The notes under the pieces: model-generated | Database searches by the model: none | The model's input: the letters and a program-made list of their open reading frames with translations, nothing else | What the model was told of the DNA's origin: nothing | Shown here: in pieces, positions 1-7,879 of the stretch | Layout of the letters: every line of letters starts with the position of its first letter | How positions within the stretch are numbered: the stretch's first letter is position 1 | Made by a program: the position numbers and the translations under genes | DNA from: Saprospiraceae bacterium | Lineage (GTDB): Bacteria; Bacteroidota; Bacteroidia; Chitinophagales; Saprospiraceae | Length of the DNA: 64,000 bases | Direction: 5' to 3' | Assembly: GCA_016711125.1 (NCBI GenBank) | Contig: JADJTQ010000001.1 | Coordinates: 806,001-870,000 of the forward strand

Positions 1-384
1 TATGCGGTCAACGATGGAAGAGGTCTTTGTCCGACAGGCTGGCATGTGCCCAGTGGAGATGATGTGAATTCTGAATGGAAGACTTTGAGAGACTTTCTTG
101 GAGGTTTAGGTGTGGCCGGAGGCCCAATGAAAGAAGCAGGCACTGCGCATTGGAATAGTCCGAATCAGGGTGCTACCAACTCAAGCGGCTTTACAGGTCT
201 TCCCGGCGGCTTCCGCCTCAGCGATGGCTCGTTCAGTAGTCTTGGTTCCATCGCATTCCTGTGGAGTTCGACAGAGGCTGGAGCTAATGCCTGGTACCGC
301 AACCTGAGCTCCGGCTTTGCCAGTGTGGGCGAGTTCATCGGTGTAAAGAGGTTGGGTTTTTCGGTTCGTTGCTTGAGGGATTGA
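1..384 (+). CDS. FISUMP-domain protein, 5' end outside window; probable DGR target
   Basis: The frame is open from base 1 and ends in the FISUMP (Fibrobacter succinogenes major paralogous) domain hallmarks: CPTGWHVP near the start, then a GLPGG turn, WSSTEAG and a terminal RLGFSVRCLRD. The only start codons inside are internal, so this is the C-terminal half of a longer, probably secreted protein. Between GLPGG and FSVRC the residues differ strongly from those of the second copy at 6.8-7.6 kb while the flanks match. The differing positions are of the kind AAC/AAT codons produce when adenines are mutated, which is typical of DGR variable regions on a C-type-lectin-like fold. Function is probably ligand display. 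The DGR assignment is inference; no template repeat or reverse transcriptase is in the window. Confidence 0.75.
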   Translation, partial: YAVNDGRGLCPTGWHVPSGDDVNSEWKTLRDFLGGLGVAGGPMKEAGTAHWNSPNQGATNSSGFTGLPGGFRLSDGSFSSLGSIAFLWSSTEAGANAWYRNLSSGFASVGEFIGVKRLGFSVRCLRD

Positions 385-543
385 GTAGCGAGTCCCGCCC
401 GATTAGGGCGGCGCAAAGGTCCGGGGAACCTTTGAGTGATGAAACCCTGTCCGTCCGGCCAGGCAGGCGCGAAGCGGACGGGCGGCCTTGACTATTTGAC
501 TATTTAAATAACATCCTTAAGCAGTCGATTTTCATTTAAGTAA
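385..543. repeat. GC-rich inverted repeats between FISUMP gene and Avd remnant
   Basis: Two perfect stems are visible: CCGCCC/GGGCGG at 395-400 and 406-411, and CCGTCCG/CGGACGG at 451-457 and 475-481. The block of about 100 bases from 385 to 485 is absent at the equivalent place after the second FISUMP copy, so it is an insertion relative to that copy. It could act as a terminator or be a small dispersed palindromic element. Confidence 0.45.
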
Positions 544-642
544 ATGGGTCTACACAGTGAATTACCGGTTTATAAAGCAAGTTATGATTTGCTACTTACC
601 AACTTTGAATTTACTAGGGATTTTAAAAAAGAGTACAAATAA
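544..642 (+). pseudogene. Avd-like four-helix-bundle protein, N-terminal remnant
   Basis: A 32-codon ORF reads MGLHSELPVYKASYDLLL followed by FTRDFKKEYK and then stops. The LPVYKASYDLLL and F-x-KEYKY signatures are those of the four-helix-bundle proteins (23S rRNA intervening-sequence protein/Avd family) that accompany DGRs. Only about a quarter of the usual 110-120 residues remains, and the stop falls where the family normally continues with YTxGxSLKKE. The same sequence in a differently damaged state follows the second FISUMP gene, so gene plus Avd form a duplicated unit. Confidence 0.6.
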
Positions 643-731
643 TAGTTAGAGACGGTGGACACTTTATGATTGTGGACAGGGCTGAAGAATTGTCAAAAAT
701 TCTAGAGGAACAATTTGAAAACGCAGGATAA
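642..731 (+). pseudogene. alpha/beta-hydrolase C-terminal fragment
   Basis: Thirty codons with no start encode DGGHFMIVDRAEELSKILEE and a short tail. The GGHF-hydrophobic pattern followed by an amphipathic helix is the usual end of alpha/beta-hydrolase proteins and includes the catalytic histidine. It directly abuts the Avd remnant and its stop codon overlaps the left box of the palindrome at 726-793. It may be the tail of a truncated gene cassette. The fragment is short, so the family call is tentative. Confidence 0.4.
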
Positions 732-793
732 CATGCGGTCATGACGTCAGCTGGGCTATCGCCACAGCCGCCGCATACCGCTAGACGTTGGTG
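726..793 (+). other. attC-like recombination site (site a)
   Basis: The site is bounded by GGATAAC on the left and GTTGGTG on the right. Inside, ATGCGG (733-738) pairs with CCGCAT (771-776), with an alternative pairing of GCGGT with ACCGC. The left box overlaps the stop codon of the fragment before it. This matches the layout of integron attC sites (YAAC ... GTTR bracketing an imperfect palindrome). Confidence 0.5.
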
Positions 794-813
794 GTAATTC
801 TTGAAAACAAAAG

Positions 814-844
814 TTGTCTAAATAAGCAACATTTCTTATCTTTA
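814..844 (+). promoter_or_regulatory. Bacteroidota-type promoter for the DUF4160 gene
   Basis: TTG at 814-816 and TATCTTTA at 837-844 fit the Bacteroidota consensus TTG-N19-23-TAnnTTTG with 20 bases between them. The -7 box ends 13 bases before the chosen start codon, so the untranslated leader would be only a few bases long. Confidence 0.5.
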
Positions 845-857
845 CCTAAAATGGAGG

Positions 858-1097
858 ATGCCAACCATATTTATACTTGACTCAATAAAGATTCTTGTAT
901 TTTTTGAGGATCACAATCCGCCCCATTTTCATGCTATTTACAACGAGTATGAAGAACTCATACTAATACCGAGTTGGGAAAGTTTGAGGGGGAGCATCCC
1001 TGCCAAACAAAAAAGGAAATTGGTAGAATGGTTGGCTTCGAACACGAATTTTATTGTTCAGAAATGGAATGAATTTAATCCAGATAGCGAAATATGA
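858..1097 (+). CDS. DUF4160 domain protein
   Basis: The 79-residue protein starts MPTIFILDSIKILVFFEDH and contains PPHFHA. It is a full-length member of the DUF4160 family, small proteins usually encoded next to DUF2442 proteins and suspected to be toxin-antitoxin partners. Its stop codon overlaps the start of the next gene (ATGA), indicating translational coupling. The start is the ATG at 858; the ATG at 851 is out of frame. The molecular activity is unknown. Confidence 0.85.
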   Translation: MPTIFILDSIKILVFFEDHNPPHFHAIYNEYEELILIPSWESLRGSIPAKQKRKLVEWLASNTNFIVQKWNEFNPDSEI

Positions 1098-1615
1098 AAG
1101 GTTTACGCAATGTACCGCGAATACTTAAGATCAACAAGGTAAGGGGATACCAGGTGTCCTGTCTTTTCAATAACGGGGAATCACGACTAATTGATTTCAA
1201 AGCATTTTTTAGTAGAAAGAAACTTAGAAAGGACCATCCTGCAAGAATTCTTCTGAACGACATCACAGAATTCCGAAAAATAGAGATAATCGAAAATACC
1301 ATTGGGTGGAAGAATGTTGGAATGATACTAAAGGATATGGAAGGTAATGATCAATTCTATTATTTTGATCTGGATCCTATCGTTCTTTATGAGTTTAGTC
1401 GTGCAGACGAATCGAGAACCCTCAAAATTGGACAACTAATAAAGAATGAACGGAAAAGAGCTGGTTTGACTCAAGAGGAATTGGCAAAGAGAAGTGGAAC
1501 AAGCAAGCACTACATATCCAGATTAGAAAATAATAAATCAGATATAGAACTGTTGACCTTGAAGAAGATAATAGAAGCAGGTCCGGGTAGAGATTTAAAA
1601 ATTCAGATCCAATAA
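1094..1615 (+). CDS. DUF2442-like protein with C-terminal XRE helix-turn-helix
   Basis: The N-terminal part (residues 5-95) resembles DUF2442: short beta strands and the pattern DFKAFFSRKKLRK. The C-terminal part (about 112-165) is an XRE/Cro helix-turn-helix with RKRAGLTQEELAKRSGTSKH and YISRLENNKSDIELLTL. The protein overlaps the DUF4160 gene by four bases. By analogy with HigA-type antitoxins it probably represses the pair and neutralises its partner. The joining of a DUF2442-like domain and an HTH in one chain is unusual, since they are commonly separate. The role is inferred from architecture only. Confidence 0.8.
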   Translation: MKGLRNVPRILKINKVRGYQVSCLFNNGESRLIDFKAFFSRKKLRKDHPARILLNDITEFRKIEIIENTIGWKNVGMILKDMEGNDQFYYFDLDPIVLYEFSRADESRTLKIGQLIKNERKRAGLTQEELAKRSGTSKHYISRLENNKSDIELLTLKKIIEAGPGRDLKIQIQ

Positions 1616-1634
1616 CCTGGTGAGATGTAACTAG

Positions 1635-1699
1635 CACCAACACAATGGATGACGCCAGACTTCCTTCGGTCGTCCGAGCGCATCCACCATACGTTGCAT
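1635..1699 (+). other. attC-like recombination site (site b)
   Basis: The boxes are CACCAAC (1635-1641) and GTTGCAT (1693-1699). Inside, TGGATG (1646-1651) pairs with CATCCA (1681-1686), and a smaller hairpin sits at the centre. It starts 20 bases after the stop of the XRE gene, as expected for the end of an integron cassette. Confidence 0.55.
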
Positions 1700-1861
1700 G
1701 ACAATTGGGTCGGCTCCGTGGACTGTGAGGACTGACGGCCAAATTCGTAGACAAAACCAAATGACACGTTCTGCATGGCTAGTCTGTAGACAATTTTTAC
1801 ATGGTGGAGAGCTTTTACAATTGTAGAGAATCAATAGTAAATAATCGACCAGAATAATTAT

Positions 1862-3048
1862 ATGAAAAAATACTGTTTAATTCTTTTACTTGTTTTTACC
1901 CATCAATCTTGGTGCTATTCACAGACTGATGATGTAATTAAAGTAAGATTGGACAGTTTATCGGATTCTAAGTACATGAAACCCGAACAACTTAGTGATG
2001 GTATCAAAACTAATACATTAAGGAATGTGCAAATCAATGAAGACATTGTTAATAAGATGCAGAATTCCATTACTTCCGGGTTGTATGAGAACATTCACAG
2101 CATTCTGCTTATACGTCATAATCAATTAGTGTACGAAAAGTATTTCCCGGGAAATGACGTAATCAGGGGAAAAGGTTCTATCGGTTTTGTGAATCATCAC
2201 ACAGATAGCTTGCATGATGTAAGAAGTGTGAGCAAGAGTGTGGTAAGTGCTGCCGTAATGATAGCTATTGACCAGCGTAAGATAGAAAGTGTAAATCAGC
2301 GGGTATTTGAGTTTTTTCCTGAGTATGCCAAATATGATATTGGTATGAAACGGGATATTACGATACAACATTTACTGAATATGAGTGCGGGTTTTGAATG
2401 GGATGAGGAAATTCCCTATTCTGATACTACAAATAGTGAAAGAAGATTGAACTTCTCTCCAGATGCAATTGATTTTGTTCTTCGCCAAACATTAGTAGAT
2501 GTACCGGGTAATAAATTCAATTATAACGGTGGTTGCACTCAACTACTGGCAGCTATTGTAGAGAAAGTATCTGGGTTGACGATTGATATGTTTGTGGATA
2601 AATACCTATTCAAACCATTAGGCATAATACAATATTCTTGGGTAGTCATCAGAGATGGGAAACCCTCAGCGGCTTCCGGTTTAAGATTACGGTCAAGAGA
2701 TTTGGCAAAGTTTGGCCTATTGTATTTAAATGAAGGCAAGTGGAATGGCAAACAAATTATCTCATCGCAACTGATAACACAAACACTAAAGAGTCAGATA
2801 TCCACATCGTATAAAGATTCGAACTATTACATTGAATATAGTAATCAGTTTTGGATACAAAATGAAATAATTGAAGGAAAGAAAGTATCTTGGATTCAAT
2901 GCCAAGGAAATGGGGACAGATAATTATAATAGATAAGCAGTTGGATCTGGTTCTTGTAATTACAGCCGGAAACTATAATCAAAATAATCTTCAAAAGAGC
3001 TCATGGGATATTTATCTTGATTTTATTTATCCGGCTCTGACAAACTAA
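1862..3048 (+). CDS. beta-lactamase-family serine hydrolase, C-terminus frameshifted
   Basis: A signal peptide (about 20 residues) precedes a class C beta-lactamase/penicillin-binding-protein fold. SVSKSVVSAA carries the S-x-x-K nucleophile, FNYNGG the Y-x-N motif, and GLRLRSRDLAKFGLLYLNEG is a typical family segment. The frame stops at 2923 after 353 residues, but a +1 frame continues with IIIIDKQLDLVLVITAGNYN to a stop at 3046-3048, the normal family C-terminus. One missing base in the GGGG run near 2911-2914 explains this. Likely role is a periplasmic esterase, peptidase or amidase; substrate unknown. It lies between two attC-like sites, so it may be a cassette gene. Confidence 0.8.
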
Positions 3049-3245
3049 AAGCGAGAACCATCGCGTTGACAAATTTATCATCGTGGAGGAGTGTGTTCGT
3101 TAGCAGAACTTGGAGTTGCTGGACTCGCAAACTTTAAACCAAATTATAGAGTTGGGTTTTATCGACCGGGACTGTACGTAGGTCTTAAAATTTATGACTG
3201 ACAAGTATTAAGGATCGGCTTTGATTAACGGACAAGACCCAACTG

Positions 3246-3416
3246 CATGCAACAAAATGTTTATGCAATGCGGGGGTTTGGTGTAGGTATTAAAAGTAAT
3301 TTCTTAATTTAGTTCAGTAACGTGGGACAGTTCGGAGATGGTCGGGCTTAACATTTCGCTGCGCTTCATTTTTAAGCCCTCCTATTCCCCGCACTGCATA
3401 AACACAAACGTTGTAG
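3246..3416 (+). other. attC-like recombination site with long arms (site c)
   Basis: Left arm TGTTTATGCAATGCGGGG (3258-3275) and right arm CCCCGCACTGCATAAACA (3387-3404) are complementary at 17 of 18 positions. They are flanked by TGCAAC on the left and GTTGTAG (3410-3416) on the right. At about 170 bases it is longer than the other sites. It lies about 200 bases downstream of the serine-hydrolase gene. I see no gene between 3049 and 3245. Confidence 0.5.
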
Positions 3417-3497
3417 CCAATGTGTAAAAAGATGAAAACTTTGATAATCAAACTACATAATGAATATGACACGATGTAGGTAATAAAACCTACAACA

Positions 3498-3620
3498 ATG
3501 TCAAGATCAGTAAAAAAGTATGGTATAGTTAAAGACAAAGGTCTATCCAGAGATCACTATAATAAGAGATTTCGGAGAGTAAATAGACAAAGGATCCAAC
3601 GGGGAAAGGAGCCCTTTTAA
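3498..3620 (+). CDS. small basic protein, unknown
   Basis: A 40-residue ORF begins MSRSVKKYGIVKDKGLSRDH and continues rich in Arg and Lys (RFRRVNRQRIQRGKEPF). Its TAA overlaps the ATG of the next small ORF by one base, a coupling arrangement that suggests real translation. No family recognised. The high basicity suggests RNA or DNA binding, but this is a guess. Confidence 0.35.
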   Translation: MSRSVKKYGIVKDKGLSRDHYNKRFRRVNRQRIQRGKEPF

Positions 3621-3757
3621 TGAGAGTAGTTGTAAATGTCTATGTTGTCTGTGAATATATATTGTCTTGGACTCAGCCTCTGCACAGGAAAGACAAAATG
3701 AGCAAGGGCCTCAAGAAGCACATTGCTAGAAAAAGACGTTTTTACTTTGGAAAGTAG
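3620..3757 (+). CDS. small basic protein, unknown, coupled to the previous ORF
   Basis: A 45-residue ORF starts MRVVVNVYVVCEYIL and ends GLKKHIARKRRFYFGK. It is coupled TAATG to the ORF before it. The tail is strongly positive; an internal ATG at residue 27 would give a 19-residue basic peptide. No homologue recognised. It may be part of the same cassette as the MNT/HEPN pair downstream. Confidence 0.3.
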   Translation: MRVVVNVYVVCEYILSWTQPLHRKDKMSKGLKKHIARKRRFYFGK

Positions 3758-3872
3758 GTTTCTTTGGTGTTACTCAAGGGATACATTAAGCAAGAAGGTC
3801 TATCGGCACTGGCCTTGCGGATGATGCCGGATTCTTTGATCAAGGGAGATCGGCTGAAGTGAAGATGGAATC

Positions 3873-4199
3873 GTGGAAAATCGTAAATTTGAGGCGATGA
3901 ACTTTCTGGACCAACATATCGAACAGATTAGAGGATTGTGCTCCACTAATGGTGTTAAGTCGCTATTTGCCTTTGGCTCTGTCATCAGAGACGATTTTGG
4001 ACCAGAAAGCGATATAGATCTGATCGTCGAAATCGGCGAACCGGATCCAACCAACTACGCTGACAAATACTTCAATCTGAAATTTGAACTCGAGAAGATC
4101 TTGAGAAGGCAAATTGATCTCCTGGAGAATCAGGCACTAAGGAATCCATATTTGAAGAAGCAAATTGAGAAGACTAAGGTTCTGATTTATGGAGGATAA
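3873..4199 (+). CDS. MNT-type nucleotidyltransferase antitoxin (MntA-like)
   Basis: A minimal nucleotidyltransferase domain of 108 residues with FAFGSVIRDDFGPESDIDL, the G-S-x(n)-S-D-I-D metal and nucleotide-binding signature. Members of this family antagonise HEPN toxins by transferring AMP to the toxin's tyrosine. The longest start is GTG at 3873; an in-frame ATG at 3897 (MNFLDQHIEQ) is also plausible. The stop overlaps the HEPN gene by 11 bases, as in other MntA/HepT pairs. Confidence 0.88.
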   Translation: MENRKFEAMNFLDQHIEQIRGLCSTNGVKSLFAFGSVIRDDFGPESDIDLIVEIGEPDPTNYADKYFNLKFELEKILRRQIDLLENQALRNPYLKKQIEKTKVLIYGG

Positions 4200-4521
4200 G
4201 ATCAAGACATGGCTATTCGATATTAAAAAAGCAATAGAGGAAATAGATTCGTTCTTGCCAGAAAAGAAGAACTTCTTTGAGTTTAAAAAGGACTTAAAAA
4301 CTAAGCGGGCTGATGAACGAAATATTGAGATCATTGGAGAGGCTGTGAATCGAATTGCAGGAGTAGATCCGGATATAGAAATATCGAACACGCGTAAAAT
4401 TATAGCAACACGAAATCGGATCATCCATGGATACGATTCTGTTTCCGAGGAGATAATCTGGTCAATCATAATAAACAACCTTCCGGAACTAAAGATCGAG
4501 ATAGATAGATTATTAAACTAG
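4189..4521 (+). CDS. HEPN (DUF86/HepT-like) toxin
   Basis: A 110-residue helical protein of the DUF86/HepT family. The RNase motif R-x4-H-x-Y is visible in ATRNRIIHGYDSV near residue 70-80, and RNIEIIGEAVNRI is the other family signature. HepT proteins cleave RNA as dimers and are silenced by AMPylation by the partner MNT protein, here encoded just upstream with overlap. Both genes appear intact. Confidence 0.88.
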   Translation: MEDKIKTWLFDIKKAIEEIDSFLPEKKNFFEFKKDLKTKRADERNIEIIGEAVNRIAGVDPDIEISNTRKIIATRNRIIHGYDSVSEEIIWSIIINNLPELKIEIDRLLN

Positions 4522-4537
4522 GCTGACCAGGCACTGG

Positions 4538-4599
4538 CTACAACACTGCATCGAGCTAGCCTCCATGTGGTCAGCCATCTGATATGCAAACCGTTGTCA
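4538..4599 (+). other. attC-like recombination site (site d)
   Basis: Boxes CTACAAC (4538-4544) and GTTGTCA (4593-4599) enclose TGCAT/ATGCA arms. A second inverted repeat, GGCTGACCA (4521-4529) with TGGTCAGCC (4568-4576), overlaps it. It begins within 20 bases of the HEPN stop codon. Confidence 0.55.
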
Positions 4600-4659
4600 G
4601 TAATGTAAAGTGACCGATCTAGAGGTCAACTTAGTTCAGTAAATATCCGAACTATGTTG

Positions 4660-4667
4660 TATCTTTG
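4660..4667 (+). promoter_or_regulatory. -7 promoter element directly before higB
   Basis: TATCTTTG is a perfect match to the Bacteroidota -7 consensus TAnnTTTG. Only five bases separate it from the ATG at 4673, so transcription would begin at or next to the start codon and the mRNA would be leaderless. The -33 element is weak. Confidence 0.5.
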
Positions 4668-4672
4668 AGTAG

Positions 4673-5011
4673 ATGAGACTGGCGAATCAAAAGCTTCTGA
4701 TAAAGCACCTAAGGAAGAACAAGGTCAACAGACTCTTAGAAGCCGCGGTTAGAAAGCTTATAGAGGACTTTGAATCTAACGAGTGGAAATCACCAAAGAA
4801 ATTACTTAAATCCAGGAATGATGCTGACAAAGTTCATCCTGATGGTTTCTACTTCTTCAACCTAACAGAGCATAGAACCATGATCCTGATAGAGTTTGGT
4901 GATAGTGAATCCACTGTTGTATGGTGTGGTGACCACAAAAGCTATGAATTAACGTTCAAGAACAACAAGAATACTATTGGAAAGTGGCTCAAAACTAAAA
5001 ATTGGATATGA
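4673..5011 (+). CDS. higB: HigB/RelE-family toxin
   Basis: The 112-residue protein carries KVHPDGFYFFNLTEHRTMIL and VVWCGDHKSYELTFKNNKNT, the conserved core of HigB-family mRNA interferases (RelE fold). These cleave mRNA at the ribosome. Its TGA overlaps the ATG of the HTH antitoxin gene, the toxin-first order typical of higBA. The gene looks intact and sits between two attC-like sites, which fits a cassette-borne addiction module. Confidence 0.85.
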   Translation: MRLANQKLLIKHLRKNKVNRLLEAAVRKLIEDFESNEWKSPKKLLKSRNDADKVHPDGFYFFNLTEHRTMILIEFGDSESTVVWCGDHKSYELTFKNNKNTIGKWLKTKNWI

Positions 5012-5574
5012 TGAAAACATCAACATTTGACCTCGACGTCATGATCAAGAGTGGTAAAATAGAAAGTGAACTCGAATTGGAACAAGCATTGCTTGCGGAT
5101 AGACAACTAAGATTACTGGCAAAGTCAGATCCAAGTCTAAAGAAAAAACGAGCAAAACTTAGAGATCTTATAGGCGACTATGAATCTAAGCATTGGTCAT
5201 TATCTAGCAAAGTAACGAAACGTCAAATTGAAGAAAGCAATGAAGCTGAAGACTTAGTTGAAGAAGAAGGCGAATTTTACCAAAAAAGGAAAGAATTAAT
5301 AAAATCAAAACTTTCGAAATTAAATCTCAATCAACAAGAATTTGGAATCATCTTGGGCCATACGAGCAAATCGTATATGTCTGAACTAATGAATGGAGTA
5401 AGTCCTTTCTCACTAAAAGACCTAATCGTCATAAGCCGACTTTTACAGATTGATCTGGAAGATTTGGTATTTACGACGATTCCTTTTGAAGAAAGGAAGA
5501 AAATAGAACGGAGCATTAGGAAACTTGACAAACCAAAATTGAAACTGAATCCGAATGAATTCGCCTTGCGCTAA
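5008..5574 (+). CDS. higA: HigA-like antitoxin with C-terminal HTH
   Basis: A 188-residue protein whose N-terminal 95 residues are charged and helical and probably contact the toxin. The C-terminal XRE helix-turn-helix is at about 100-160 (LNLNQQEFGIILGHTSKSYM). I chose the ATG at 5008, which overlaps the toxin stop (ATGATG with TGA); ATG 5011 is equally possible. It is longer than classical HigA (about 100-120 residues). Expected to bind HigB and repress the shared promoter. Confidence 0.8.
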   Translation: MMKTSTFDLDVMIKSGKIESELELEQALLADRQLRLLAKSDPSLKKKRAKLRDLIGDYESKHWSLSSKVTKRQIEESNEAEDLVEEEGEFYQKRKELIKSKLSKLNLNQQEFGIILGHTSKSYMSELMNGVSPFSLKDLIVISRLLQIDLEDLVFTTIPFEERKKIERSIRKLDKPKLKLNPNEFALR

Positions 5575-5586
5575 AGGGAACAATAC

Positions 5587-5652
5587 TGACAACACGGCAT
5601 ACCATGTCAGCCACCCATTCGGGCTGGCCGCCAGGTATGCAAAACGTTATAC
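5587..5652 (+). other. attC-like recombination site (site e)
   Basis: Boxes TGACAAC (5587-5593) and GTTATAC (5646-5652) bracket the perfect arms GCATACC (5597-5603) and GGTATGC (5634-5640). The central stretch CAGCCACCCATTCGGGCTGG recurs with small changes, in reverse, at 15752-15790. It starts 13 bases after the higA stop. Confidence 0.6.
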
Positions 5653-5695
5653 GGCAGCTTAAAAGACGACACGTTAACAATCAAAATAGAGAAAT

Positions 5696-6078
5696 ATGAA
5701 AAATGGAATGACACATTTTGCCATTCACATTGACGACATTAAACGGGCAAAAAAAATCTATGACGGAGTTTTTGAATGGGGTTTCAACTCATATGGACAA
5801 GACGATTTTTTACAAATAAAAGCCGACAAGTCCGAGAACGGAGAATTGATTGGAGCAATGCAATCAGGAAAATATTCGCCAATTCCAGAAAAAATAATTG
5901 GTTTAGAATGTGCAATTGGAGTTGAAAGTATTGACGAAACTATTGAAAAATAAAAAGCAATGGTGGACAAGTCTTAATGCCAAAGACGGCTATTCCTTGT
6001 GTCGGCTACATTGCCAAATTTTTGGACACGGAAGGTAACTTGATTTGTGGAATGCAATACGACAATTCAGCAAGATGA
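5696..6078 (+). pseudogene. VOC-family (glyoxalase-like) protein, frameshifted
   Basis: The first frame (to 5953) begins MKNGMTHFAIHIDDIKRAKK, the first beta-alpha unit of a VOC protein. A second frame continues at once with IKSNGGQVLMPKTAIPCVGY and LDTEGNLICGMQ to a stop at 6076-6078. Joining them needs one extra A in the A5 run at about 5949; the joined product of about 127 residues is normal for the family. VOC proteins are metal-dependent lyases, dioxygenases or resistance proteins; the substrate cannot be told. The stop overlaps the DUF1801 start as ATGA. Confidence 0.75.
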
Positions 6079-6515
6079 AAACTTCAAGACCTCCTCATCT
6101 CGACTTTCAATACTTGTTAGACTTTAAAAACCTAGAAGTAGTTGAGTTGTTTAGTGATTTACGCCAATACATATTGGAATTATATCCTGCCAGCAATGAA
6201 CTTCTGTATCACACTCACGCATTGACAGCAGTTTTTTCAATTTCAGAGAAACTTTCTGACGCATTTTGTATGTTACCTATTTATACAAATCACTTGAATT
6301 TGGGCTTTAACAAAGGGACACTTTTGAAAGACCCAAACAAACTATTGACAGGAACAGGGAATCTAATCAGACACATAGACGTAAAAAAATCAAGTGACTA
6401 CAGAAACACAAAGGTAAAAGCGTTGATACAAGAAGCTATTAATTTTGCAATTAAGGATATGGACAAACCGACAAAGTCAATTGGTGCGACAATTTCTAAA
6501 ATAAGGCAAAAATGA
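6075..6515 (+). CDS. DUF1801 domain protein
   Basis: With the ATG at 6075 the 146-residue protein begins MKTSRPPHLDFQYLLDF. The frame is open further upstream, but that part overlaps the VOC gene in another frame. Residues 20-130 match DUF1801 (YdhG-like): LFSDLRQYILELYPASNELL, YTNHLNLGFNKGTLL, and GTGNLIRHIDVK. The family has no firm biochemical function. The four-base overlap suggests co-translation with the VOC protein. Confidence 0.75.
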   Translation: MKTSRPPHLDFQYLLDFKNLEVVELFSDLRQYILELYPASNELLYHTHALTAVFSISEKLSDAFCMLPIYTNHLNLGFNKGTLLKDPNKLLTGTGNLIRHIDVKKSSDYRNTKVKALIQEAINFAIKDMDKPTKSIGATISKIRQK

Positions 6516-6531
6516 TAGACATTATCGCAAA

Positions 6532-6792
6532 ATGAACAATAATATATTTTGACATTTTTTTTATTTGTGTTGGTTTTTTGATTCTAATTAAACCTCAAAA
6601 GCAAGATTGATATTTCGAAAATCGGGGAGTACAAATTTTGTAAACTATGCTGAGATTACGATTCGAATGATACCAGCAGTTGGATTGATTTTGTCGGCTG
6701 ACAATTCTAAATGTCAGGAAATTATTATTATTGTCGGTTGGTTTATGATTTTCACTTGGCACTTATTGAAAACGTATCACTTAAATTTTTAA
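6532..6792 (+). pseudogene. small membrane protein, degenerate
   Basis: Reading across three frames gives MNNNI, TFFLFVLVF, ILIKPQK, ISKSG, then an uninterrupted tail from 6607 with AEITIRMIPAVGLILSAD and IIIIVGWFMIFTW. Two hydrophobic segments imply a small inner-membrane protein. At least two indels disrupt the first 75 bases, so it is probably dead unless these are sequencing errors. No named family recognised. Confidence 0.4.
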
Positions 6793-6793
6793 A

Positions 6794-7614
6794 ATGAAAA
6801 TAAATATAAATAAGTTGATGATGCTCACGCTGGCAGCACTACTTGGCTCCGCTGCTTATAGCCAGGAAAAGATGGAGATTGAAGGCGCGATTATACTCTC
6901 AAATTCAGAAGATCCGACGCCTGCACCAGGTACAATTCGTTGGACGGGCACTGATTTTGAAGGCTGGAATGGACAATGGATGTCATTAACCAGTTCCTCA
7001 GGACCTATTGGTAGTGGAATGGTCACTGATGTAGATGGCAATCAATATCTGACAGTAGACATTGCACTCAAACCTGGATGCGCGAAAACCTACGCACAAG
7101 TCATTATACTGATGGTACACCAATACCTGAAAAAACTCTAAACTCAGATTGGAACAATGCAAGCCCGGCATGGTGCTGGTACGAAAACAATCATGCATAT
7201 GATCAACCTTATGGCAAGCTGTACAATTGGTACGCTATTGTTGCTGTATCTAACGGAGGTAAAAATGTCTGCCCAACAGGCTGGCATGTACCTGCCGATG
7301 CAGAATGGACGACTCTGACGGACTTTCTGGGTGGCACTAGTGTGGCAGGTGGTAAGATGAAAGAAGCAGGCCTGACCCACTGGACTACCCCGAACACAGG
7401 AGCAACCAACGAGAGCGGTTTTTCAGGGCTTCCAGGCGGTTACCGCGGCTTTAGTGGTTCGTTCGGCAGTATTGGCTACGACGGCTATTGGAGGAGTAGT
7501 ACAGAGGCAGGCAGTGACGCCTGGTATCGCTTCCTGAACTACTTAACTGACGGTGTAAGTCCTGTCAGCATTGATAAGAGGCTTGGGTTTTCGGTTCGTT
7601 GTGTCAGGGATTAA
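6794..7614 (+). pseudogene. FISUMP-domain surface protein, frameshifted; probable DGR target
   Basis: The N-terminus has a signal peptide ending AYSQ, then a short region with SEDPTPAPGTIRWTG. One missing base (a G near 7063, where DIGTQTW would be expected) splits the frame; the rest runs from MRENLRTSHYTDGTPIP through CPTGWHVPADAEWTTLTDF to RLGFSVRCVRD. The restored protein is about 273 residues. In the last 60 residues (GGYRGFSGSFGSIGYDGYW, SSTEAGSDAWYR) the positions where related DGR targets have Asn are filled with G, F, S, Y and D, consistent with adenine-directed mutagenesis. An Avd remnant follows directly. Confidence 0.75.
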
Positions 7615-7664
7615 CTATTTGATTATTTATTGCAGCGCTTAGCGGTCGAATTTTATTGCGTAAG

Positions 7665-7837
7665 GGTCTACAGGGAGACTTGCCGGTGTAAAAGACCAGT
7701 TAAGATTTACTATTGGCTATTTTTTGAATTTACGAAAGATTTTAAGAAAGAGTACAATTATACCGTTGGAGAAAGTATAAAAAAGAGACTTTAAGCTTGT
7801 TGAAATATATTTATCGGGGCAAATAGAAGAGAAACGC
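7665..7837 (+). pseudogene. Avd-like four-helix-bundle gene, second decayed copy
   Basis: Fragments in different frames read GDLPV, DLLL-like, FEFTKDFKKEYNYTVGESIK and then, shifted, KKETLSLLKYIYRGK. This is the Avd/four-helix-bundle signature with several indels. The stretch 7614-7770 aligns base by base with 488-640 after the first FISUMP gene, so the two loci are copies of one ancestral DGR target plus accessory gene. Confidence 0.6.
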
Positions 7838-7879
7838 CAAAATCTAAATTAATCAAGCACGGAAACTAAAAGAGAAAAT

